Below, in pieces: positions 6,794-12,106 of a DNA stretch of 12,106 bases. Both the position numbers and the translations under genes were made by a program. The first letter of the stretch is position 1. Each line of letters starts with the position of its first letter. This DNA comes from DATEMK01 sp035275625 (GTDB lineage: Bacteria; Bacteroidota; Bacteroidia; AKYH767-A; OLB10). The DNA is taken from contig DATEMK010000628.1 of the NCBI GenBank assembly GCA_035275625.1, positions 1-12,106 of the forward strand, written 5' to 3'. The notes beneath the pieces were generated by a model that saw only the letters and a program-made list of their open reading frames with translations, made no database searches and was not told the origin of the DNA.

Positions 6794-6813
6794 AATTTCC
6801 TTTGCAGGAAGTT
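6794..6813. terminator. Short hairpin between convergent genes
   Basis: AATTTCCT (6794-6801) pairs with AGGAAGTT (6806-6813) around a TTGC loop: 8 bp with one G-T pair. It lies 15 bases after the EF-G2-like stop and 3 bases before the stop of the convergent small gene. No T-run follows on the plus strand, so intrinsic termination would be weak. Confidence 0.4.
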
Positions 6814-6816
6814 GGT

Positions 6817-7017
6817 TCAGATAATTGATTCTTTATCATCACGGGGAACCTTTTCTTCTGAAATCCATTTATCATACAAATAATCGCGCTGATCGCAGCG
6901 AATACACCTTCGTGTTTTTGTATGCGCATACCTCTCACCATTTAGTTTTATCCACTTGGTGGTGTCTTTAAATCGCCAGTTATGACCTAAAATCTTGCAA
7001 ATAAGGGTTGGAAACAT
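6817..7017 (-). CDS. Small zinc-ribbon-like protein (DUF1660-like)
   Basis: The frame could begin at a TTG at 7050, but the ATG at 7017 is preferred. It gives 66 residues starting MFPTLICKILGHNW, and a perfect -7 box at 7055-7048 would place the transcript start just downstream of the TTG. Likely metal ligands, numbered from this ATG, are C7 and H12 (CKILGH) plus C38 and C41 (RRCIRCDQR), a C-x4-H ... C-x2-C pattern. The order Cys-Lys-x-x-Gly-His-x-Trp followed by Cys-x-Arg-Cys resembles the DUF1660 family of small phage and bacterial proteins of unknown function; that assignment is from memory of the motif and not certain. The protein is rich in Lys, Arg and Trp in the middle, so nucleic-acid binding is conceivable. 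It converges on the EF-G2-like gene, and its promoter carries two direct repeats (7059-7105). Confidence 0.7.
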   Translation of the reverse strand: MFPTLICKILGHNWRFKDTTKWIKLNGERYAHTKTRRCIRCDQRDYLYDKWISEEKVPRDDKESII

Positions 7018-7047
7018 TTGATAACAAAGTGGGTTAGAAAATCGATT

Positions 7048-7055
7048 CAAAGATA
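7048..7055 (-). promoter_or_regulatory. -7 box for the small zinc-ribbon-like gene
   Basis: On the minus strand TATCTTTG matches TAnnTTTG exactly. It would start transcription near 7041, about 24 bases before the ATG at 7017. Together with the adjacent direct repeats this makes the best-formed promoter region in the window. Confidence 0.55.
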
Positions 7056-7058
7056 ATA

Positions 7059-7105
7059 CCGAAAATAACTACTTAAGTGAATTGAAGCCGATTTTTACTA
7101 CTTAA
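7059..7105 (-). promoter_or_regulatory. Pair of 18-bp direct repeats, probable operator
   Basis: Copies at 7059-7076 (CCGAAAATAACTACTTAA on the plus strand) and 7088-7105 (CCGATTTTTACTACTTAA) agree at 14 of 18 positions and repeat every 29 bases. Read in the gene direction the conserved parts are TTAAGTAGT at one end and TCGG at the other. The nearer copy ends 3 bases from the -7 box and covers roughly -18 to -35, replacing a normal -33 element. That placement is typical of an activator binding next to the polymerase. The regulator is unknown. Confidence 0.55.
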
Positions 7106-7190
7106 TGAAATAAAATATCCAAAAAATGCAATTGATGATAAAAGCGATTACATGAAATATTGGGCATGGAGTATTTTGAAAAACCTTTTC

Positions 7191-8708
7191 TCAGAATCTG
7201 AAACCAACAGTAAGCAAAAATTTGTGATCTTTTATTTTGCTGAATGCTCCCTGCACGCCTTCATTTTCTAAAGTATATGGACGATAAAACTCATTGCTTT
7301 GGGCATATGCATATCCTAAATCAACAAAATAATTTTCTTCGCGAATCCCTAATCCTCCTGAGTACATAATTTTATGCTGGTCGGTGCTGGTTGAACTTAC
7401 ACTGCTCTTTAATACACCTGTTGAAAAACCTGTTCCTCCCCTGAAAGAAAATATTCCATATTTATATTCGATACCAGCTCTTATATTATGCTGTTGCGCA
7501 TAGGAGTTGCGTATAACAAAATTTTCATCAGCAAAAGAATAATCGCTTGCATGGAGTTTTGCACTTGTGTAATCAACAAATTCATAATCCACACTCAGAA
7601 TCCCAAATTGCTTATAAATGAAAGCAGCGCTGCCTATTGCTTTGAAGGGAGTGGTAAGGCTGTAATCATAAGTTCCTATTGGAGAATCAAAAGGATAATT
7701 GCTGCCATTTTCAAACCGGGTAGTCATCGAACTCTTGAATTCATCATGCATGCTGTAAAATGCCGGAGTATGAACAGCAAGTCCTAACCTTATCCAGTCA
7801 ATCGGGCGAATGATTAAACCGAATTTTGCATTGAATCCGTTGGCAGTTGTTGCAAGTGTCTGAGTATGTGTGAATGATTCAAAGTTATACGCATTGGCAT
7901 ACGCACTGCCTACAAGATTTGTATCAAATTGGATAGAATTATCTGGATCACTTTCTTCGTAAATCACATCTTCGTTGTAACGAATGTAGGGAAAACCAAG
8001 AGTCACCCCCCAATATACTTTATCATTATAGTTTCCTCCGAATGAAAGCACCACTTCCCCAGTTGAACCTGAAGTTTCTTTAGTTCTTCTTTGAAGTTCT
8101 CCTCCATTAGGAATAACGGAGAAATAATTGACAGTATCATTGGCATCAACATCAATTGCATATGCCTCATAGGCAAGACCAGAAGAAAACGGGTAATTAT
8201 CATATAGTGAGCCCGGATCATTTCCCTGGGCTTCTTCAACATATAAATCAAGCAATGAATTATCCTTATTTATTCCTTCATAAACACTTCGTGAATGATA
8301 GCTGTTTAAACGATTATAACCAAGACCGAATGCAAATCCTTTCCATGCAGAATTCTTCTTTTCTTTTGGAAAAGCCCAGACAAATCCTAAGTTCCCTAAA
8401 TTGAAATTATATTTGTTATCCTCAGAATTTTTTCCAAGATAATTTGTTAAAGTAACTTTATTTTCCAATGCAGGAGTGAAAGTAAATTCTGACCTCCTGT
8501 AGAGAGCAATTCCTGCCGGGTTGGTGCTCAACGCTGAAAAATCTGCGCCTAATGCTCCGAATGCCCCACCCATTGAAAGCGAACGTGCAGTGGCTGCAAC
8601 ATTTGTCTGGCTGTAACGGATAGCATCTACATCATTTTGTGCAAAAACATTTCCTGTTAAGCAATAGCATGTTAGCAAGAGCGGAATGCTCTTCATTACT
8701 TTTTTCAT
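7191..8708 (-). CDS. OmpP1/FadL-like outer-membrane beta-barrel protein
   Basis: The 505-residue product has a Sec signal peptide (KKVMKS, hydrophobic core, cleavage near VFAQ-N at 24). The mature N-terminus, VDAIRYSQTNVAATARSLSMGGAFGALGADFSALSTNPAGIALY, contains the NPAG motif (63-66) and plug-like start typical of the OmpP1/FadL/TodX transporters common in Bacteroidota. Many alternating aromatic/polar strands follow (for example GVTLGFPYIRY, FGILSVDYEFVDY, YFVDLGYAYAQSNEFY), and the protein ends in Phe (LLTVGFRF), the usual barrel-assembly signal. FadL relatives move hydrophobic compounds such as long-chain fatty acids across the outer membrane; the substrate here is not known. It begins 27 bases after the stop of the upstream Tyr/Asn-rich lipoprotein gene on the same strand, so the two are probably one transcript. 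It has no promoter box of its own in that gap. Confidence 0.87.
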   Translation of the reverse strand: MKKVMKSIPLLLTCYCLTGNVFAQNDVDAIRYSQTNVAATARSLSMGGAFGALGADFSALSTNPAGIALYRRSEFTFTPALENKVTLTNYLGKNSEDNKYNFNLGNLGFVWAFPKEKKNSAWKGFAFGLGYNRLNSYHSRSVYEGINKDNSLLDLYVEEAQGNDPGSLYDNYPFSSGLAYEAYAIDVDANDTVNYFSVIPNGGELQRRTKETSGSTGEVVLSFGGNYNDKVYWGVTLGFPYIRYNEDVIYEESDPDNSIQFDTNLVGSAYANAYNFESFTHTQTLATTANGFNAKFGLIIRPIDWIRLGLAVHTPAFYSMHDEFKSSMTTRFENGSNYPFDSPIGTYDYSLTTPFKAIGSAAFIYKQFGILSVDYEFVDYTSAKLHASDYSFADENFVIRNSYAQQHNIRAGIEYKYGIFSFRGGTGFSTGVLKSSVSSTSTDQHKIMYSGGLGIREENYFVDLGYAYAQSNEFYRPYTLENEGVQGAFSKIKDHKFLLTVGFRF

Positions 8709-8735
8709 AATAATTGAGATTTAAGAGATAAAAAA

Positions 8736-10211
8736 CTATCTGCGCTTATTTCCGGAACCTGAATTATCGTTACGCGGTTGCGATTGTTGTTTAGGCGGAG
8801 AATATGAAGGTGCAGGAGAAGAATTGTGGTTTTGAGACGGAGCCGAATAAGTGCTCTTTTCTCTTGGCTGATCCATTCTCGGACGCGATGCAGGAATATT
8901 GTTCTCGCTCTCTTTTGGAGTCCTTAATTGTTTTTTATTCGGACGCGGCTCCGTGATAATATTATTTTTAGGAGTTGAATTATTGTATCCATCCTTTGGA
9001 TTAACCGGTTCTGCATTATCATCTTTTGGCTGATCTGAATTAAAATCATTCTTCGGCCGGGGCGCAGATTGATAATTAGTCTTAGGACGAGGACCTGAAT
9101 TTAAATCGCCTGTGTTGCTGTTGGGCTTCACATCAATCGAATTACTTTTTGATTTCGGTACCGTGTTCAGATTATTTTTCGGATTGTTTTTTATTTCATT
9201 TTTGGGACTTGCCACTTCGCTTGCAGAAGAATTATCTTTTCCCATCACATTTTTCGGACGCGGAGCCGAAGTATAGTTTATTGCCGGACTATTTGTATGC
9301 ACAGGATTGCTGGCTGCTTCCACCTTTAAAACTTTTGCTTCATACAACTGCGCAACGGAATGCGGTGTAGTACTTCCATGATTTGATCCTGTTGGTCTGT
9401 GGGGGCCGTAATAATAATTATTATTATTGCCACTGTTGTAGCTTAAATTATCATAACTGTTAAAATAATAAGGATTATTATACTGGCTGTACAACCCGTT
9501 ATAATACCCATTCATATAGCCATTATAATATCCGTTACCGTAACCGCCATATCCATAATATGGAGAGTAAAAAGGATTATAACCTCCATAACCATAATTC
9601 GGATACCCATAATTAAAGCCTACACCCCATGAAAACGGGCTGTAATAACAGTAAGAAGGAGCCCACCAGTTGTAACCGAGATAAATGCTCATGTTCCATG
9701 AATTCGGATTGTAATCATACATGTAAGAATTGGTGTAATACGGATCATAATAGCCCCAGCCATAAGGATGATAAAATCTTCTTAAGCGTGCTGAATAGGC
9801 GTAATCATAATAATCGTCATTGTCGTAATAATTATTTGTAACATAAGTATTCCCGTTATCATCCGTTGTGCTGGAAGAAGATGTTGGATTCATACCATTG
9901 CTTCCGTAATCAAATCTTGAATCAGATCCCTCTGTGTTTGCATTGGAGCTGGAAGAAGATGAATAATCGGATGGAGCAGCAGCCTGTGATGGAGACTGTG
10001 CCTGCTGCTGGTTTTGGGGTGCAGCTGAATTATTACTTGCGGATGAGCTTCCGTAAACATCATCATAGCTTTTCCCCGAACTTGCAGGACTTGTGCTGGA
10101 GCACGAACTAAATGCAATTGCAATTGCCACAAGGGCCATCTGAAATAAATTTTTTCCCGACAAGAAAAAAGATTTCATGCTTTCCATTTTATTAGTTTTT
10201 GCGTTCAACAT
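8736..10211 (-). CDS. Tyr/Asn/Gly-rich low-complexity lipoprotein
   Basis: Numbering is from the ATG at 10211 (491 residues); ATGs at 10187 and 10178 are also possible, and the last gives a more normal signal-peptide length. The signal has KSFFLSGKN, a hydrophobic core (MALVAIAIAF) and a lipobox-like FSSC with Cys37, so a lipidated envelope protein is likely. Residues 38-120 are rich in Ser, Asn and Gln. Residues about 127-268 are extremely rich in Tyr, Asn, Gly and Pro (for example GYGGYNPFYSPYYGYGGYG), with one polar tract ahead of them. Residues about 285-491 are disordered, Pro/Asn/Lys-rich and carry a recurring (S/T)-x-PRPK-type motif at about 315, 372, 382, 421 and 441. The family is unrecognised; similar Tyr-rich proteins in Bacteroidota are left as hypothetical. 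It precedes the OmpP1/FadL-like gene by 27 bases. Cross-linking, adhesion or an outer-membrane scaffold role can only be guessed. Confidence 0.8.
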   Translation of the reverse strand: MLNAKTNKMESMKSFFLSGKNLFQMALVAIAIAFSSCSSTSPASSGKSYDDVYGSSSASNNSAAPQNQQQAQSPSQAAAPSDYSSSSSSNANTEGSDSRFDYGSNGMNPTSSSSTTDDNGNTYVTNNYYDNDDYYDYAYSARLRRFYHPYGWGYYDPYYTNSYMYDYNPNSWNMSIYLGYNWWAPSYCYYSPFSWGVGFNYGYPNYGYGGYNPFYSPYYGYGGYGNGYYNGYMNGYYNGLYSQYNNPYYFNSYDNLSYNSGNNNNYYYGPHRPTGSNHGSTTPHSVAQLYEAKVLKVEAASNPVHTNSPAINYTSAPRPKNVMGKDNSSASEVASPKNEIKNNPKNNLNTVPKSKSNSIDVKPNSNTGDLNSGPRPKTNYQSAPRPKNDFNSDQPKDDNAEPVNPKDGYNNSTPKNNIITEPRPNKKQLRTPKESENNIPASRPRMDQPREKSTYSAPSQNHNSSPAPSYSPPKQQSQPRNDNSGSGNKRR

Positions 10212-10313
10212 TTTATTTTTGATTTATAGTTTTGACTTTCTTTTTAACTTTAGGTTTAAACTAAAATTGTGTATCTGAATTTTGTTTTACAATTTTGTCG
10301 CGATTTTGTTACT

Positions 10314-10321
10314 CAAACTTA
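10314..10321 (-). promoter_or_regulatory. -7 box for the lipoprotein/OmpP1 transcript
   Basis: On the minus strand TAAGTTTG matches TAnnTTTG exactly, 102 bases before the ATG at 10211. On the plus strand a one-mismatch box for proS (TACCATTG, 10323-10330) lies right beside it, so the two promoters would be back to back. The leader contains an 8-bp inverted repeat (10263-10270 with 10289-10296). Confidence 0.45.
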
Positions 10322-10397
10322 GTACCATTGCCTGAAATACGAGTGAATTTTAAGTGAATGGAAAAACTACTACAATTATACAGTGTAAAATTACTTC

Positions 10398-11873
10398 ATG
10401 AGCAAAGAAATTACAAGCAGGAAAGAAAATTATTCTGAATGGTACAATGATATTGTTATCAAAGCAGATCTGGCAGAAACTTCAGCTGTGCGCGGCTGTA
10501 TGGTGATTAAACCTTATGGATTTGCCATTTGGGAAAAGATGCAGCAGCAACTGGACAAAATGTTTAAGGACACCGGGCATTCAAATGCCTATTTCCCGCT
10601 CTTTATTCCGAAATCTTTCTTTTCAAAAGAAGCAGCGCATATTGAAGGTTTTGCAAAAGAGTGTGCCGTTGTAACGCATTATCGTTTAAAAGCATCTCCT
10701 GACGGAAAAGGACTTATTGTAGATGAAAATGCAAAACTCGAAGAAGAATATATTGTCCGGCCGACTTCTGAAACAATAATCTGGAATACTTACAGAAACT
10801 GGATTCAATCTTACCGCGATCTTCCTATTCTGATTAACCAGTGGGCGAACGTAGTCAGATGGGAAATGCGTACGCGATTGTTTTTGAGAACTACAGAATT
10901 TCTCTGGCAGGAAGGACATACAGCACATGCTGCAAAAGAAGAAGCCATTGGAGAAACAATAAAAATGCTGGATGTGTATGCAGAGTTTGCAGAAAAATGG
11001 CTGGCGCTTCCGGTGATTAAAGGAATTAAAACAGAGAACGAACGTTTTGCCGGTGCCGTTGACACTTATTGCATTGAAGCATTGATGCAGGATGGAAAAG
11101 CATTGCAGGCAGGAACGTCTCATTTCCTCGGGCAAAATTTTGCAAAAGCATTTGATGTAAAATTTACAACAAAAGAAGGAGTACAGGATCTTGTGTGGGC
11201 GACATCGTGGGGTGTTTCCACGCGCCTGATGGGAGCGTTAGTTATGGCACATTCAGATGATGAGGGTTTGATTCTTCCTCCAAAGCTTGCACCGATTCAG
11301 GTAGTGATTGTCCCGATTTATAAAAACGAGGAACAGCTTAATGCGATTTCAGAATATGCATTGAAGATTAAAAAATCTCTGGAAGCAAAAAACATTTCTG
11401 TAAAATTTGATAACCGCGATACGCACAAGCCGGGCTGGAAATTTGCAGAATATGAATTGAAAGGTGTGCCGATAAGAATTGCAGTTGGTCCCAGGGATAT
11501 GGAAAATAACACGGTGGAAGTTGCGCGCAGGGATACTAAAGAAAAAGCAACTTACCAGGTGGTTGATTTGGAATTAAAAATTGAACATCTGCTGGATCAG
11601 ATGCAGCATAATATTTATAAGAAAGCGCAAAGCTTTAAAGACAGTTCTACTTACCATGCCGACACGATGGACGAACTTGTTAAAATTCTTGATGAGAAAG
11701 GCGGCTTTGTTCACGCGCATTGGGACGGCACTACTGAAACAGAATTAAAAATTAAAGAGCAAACAAAAGCAACCATCCGCTGCATTCCGTTGAACAATCA
11801 TAAAGAGGAAGGCAAATGTATTCTCACAGGAAAACCATCTTCACAAAGAGTGATTTTTGCAAGGGCATACTAA
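10398..11873 (+). CDS. proS: Prolyl-tRNA synthetase, type 3 (archaeal/eukaryotic-like)
   Basis: ProS charges tRNA-Pro in the cytoplasm. The 491-residue length and lack of the bacterial editing (INS) insert between motifs 2 and 3 identify the compact type-3 form found in Bacteroidota and some other bacteria. The class II signatures are clear: RPTSET (121-126), motif 2 region RWEMRTRLFLRTTEFLWQEGHTAH (154-177), proline-pocket GTSHFLGQNFAK (239-250), and motif 3 WGVSTRLMGALVMAHSDDEGLILPP (271-295). The anticodon-binding domain spans about 299-400 and includes GWKFAEYELKGVPIRIAVGPRD (346-367). The C-terminal domain retains C462 and C474 from the zinc site of this class, not the full set of four, and ends in the typical Tyr491. 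The start is ATG after an AT-rich leader; a one-mismatch -7 box lies at 10323-10330. Palindrome C begins 12 bases after its stop. Confidence 0.97.
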   Translation: MSKEITSRKENYSEWYNDIVIKADLAETSAVRGCMVIKPYGFAIWEKMQQQLDKMFKDTGHSNAYFPLFIPKSFFSKEAAHIEGFAKECAVVTHYRLKASPDGKGLIVDENAKLEEEYIVRPTSETIIWNTYRNWIQSYRDLPILINQWANVVRWEMRTRLFLRTTEFLWQEGHTAHAAKEEAIGETIKMLDVYAEFAEKWLALPVIKGIKTENERFAGAVDTYCIEALMQDGKALQAGTSHFLGQNFAKAFDVKFTTKEGVQDLVWATSWGVSTRLMGALVMAHSDDEGLILPPKLAPIQVVIVPIYKNEEQLNAISEYALKIKKSLEAKNISVKFDNRDTHKPGWKFAEYELKGVPIRIAVGPRDMENNTVEVARRDTKEKATYQVVDLELKIEHLLDQMQHNIYKKAQSFKDSSTYHADTMDELVKILDEKGGFVHAHWDGTTETELKIKEQTKATIRCIPLNNHKEEGKCILTGKPSSQRVIFARAY

Positions 11874-11884
11874 TTAATTGTACG

Positions 11885-11960
11885 TAAACGAGAAAGTGTG
11901 AAAGTGAGAAAACGGGAATATTACTGTCTCACTTTCTCGTTTTCCCATTTTCTCACTTTC
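11885..11960. repeat. Palindrome of 8-bp units (element C)
   Basis: The left arm has four 8-bp units at 11885, 11893, 11901 and 11909 (taaacgag, aaagtgtg, aaagtgag, aaaacggg). The right arm has four at 11928, 11936, 11944 and 11952 (ctcacttt, ctcgtttt, cccatttt, ctcacttt). Two pairings compete: 11900-11918 with 11942-11960 (18 of 19 bp, 23-base loop) and 11886-11898 with 11930-11942 (13 bp, perfect). One strand is almost pure purine in the arm. It lies between proS and the next plus-strand gene. Confidence 0.85.
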
Positions 11961-11977
11961 GATTTAAAATAAAAAAA

Positions 11978-12106
11978 ATGACAGACGAAGAAAAAATATT
12001 TCAGCTTATAAAAGATAAAGGCATTACTTCAATTGAAGTGTTCAATAAAAGCAAAGCTGTTTTTGAAAATATAAAAACTGTTCTCCAGCAAATGGAAACA
12101 GATTTG
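11978..12106 (+). CDS. Unrecognised gene, N-terminal 43 codons
   Basis: An ATG at 11978 after an A-rich run (aaaaaaaatg), a typical Bacteroidota start context, opens a frame that continues to the window edge. The peptide begins MTDEEKIFQLIKDKGITSIE and is charged and probably helical. It has no signal peptide, so it is likely cytoplasmic. It follows proS on the same strand, with palindrome C filling most of the 104-base gap. No family is recognised from 43 residues. Confidence 0.65.
   Translation, partial: MTDEEKIFQLIKDKGITSIEVFNKSKAVFENIKTVLQQMETDL

Noticed and set aside
7018..7050. TTG start extending the zinc-ribbon-like protein by 11 residues
   Set aside because: A perfect -7 box at 7055-7048 would place the transcript start downstream of this TTG, and the ATG at 7017 gives the expected N-terminus for this kind of protein.
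2218..10358. Shared TTAAGTGAA motif upstream of several genes (2218, 7072, 10349)
   Set aside because: Only 9-10 bases in AT-rich gaps, with no constant distance or orientation to starts; may be chance.
10686..11135. Minus-strand open frame of 149 codons inside proS
   Set aside because: It lies fully within proS on the opposite strand, has no recognisable motif, and its composition (many Phe, Ser, Cys) is what a reversed coding strand gives.
11885..11960. CRISPR-like array
   Set aside because: Units are only 8 bp, contiguous and imperfect, with no spacers and no cas genes nearby; the same holds for elements A and B.

Overview
The window looks like ordinary chromosome from a member of the Bacteroidota. 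Several things point there: a ProS of the compact type-3 (archaeal/eukaryotic-like) class, a Smr protein with the DUF2027-type N-terminus, a second-type EF-G (EF-G2), an OmpP1/FadL-like porin behind a Tyr/Asn-rich lipoprotein, Bacteroidota-style -7 boxes (TAnnTTTG) upstream of several genes, and A-rich start contexts with little Shine-Dalgarno signal. The DNA is moderately AT-rich. No tRNA, rRNA, CRISPR array, transposase or phage gene is visible.

Layout from left to right. A few codons of a possible minus-strand gene lie at the left edge, followed by about 330 non-coding bases that hold a tandem 10-bp repeat. Next come pheS (-) and, upstream of it on the same strand, a secreted cyclophilin-type peptidyl-prolyl isomerase (-). 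A divergent pair follows: a small lipoprotein (+), then the DUF2027/Smr protein (+). The Smr gene converges on a SpoU/TrmH-family RNA 2'-O-methyltransferase (-). That gene diverges from the EF-G2-like translation factor (+), which in turn converges on a 66-residue zinc-ribbon-like protein (-). An apparent two-gene minus-strand transcript then encodes the Tyr/Asn-rich lipoprotein and the OmpP1/FadL-like barrel 27 bases downstream. Finally proS (+) is followed by the first 43 codons of an unrecognised gene (+).

Functionally the window mixes translation genes (pheS, proS, EF-G2-like factor, RNA methyltransferase) with envelope genes (periplasmic PPIase, two lipoproteins, an outer-membrane barrel). 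Apart from the lipoprotein/OmpP1 pair and possibly PPIase-pheS, the genes look like separate transcription units.

The most unusual non-coding signal is a set of three intergenic palindromes at 1401-1489, 3801-3864 and 11885-11960. They differ in sequence but share one architecture: short-period (8-9 bp) tandem units arranged as two inverted arms, with a 23-27 base loop between the best-paired 19-21 bp segments. Each lies directly against the 3' end of a gene, and one supplies the last residues of the RNA methyltransferase. The second notable signal is an 18-bp imperfect direct repeat placed just upstream of a perfect -7 box for the small zinc-ribbon gene. The EF-G2-like protein lacks the catalytic histidine of its GTPase centre.
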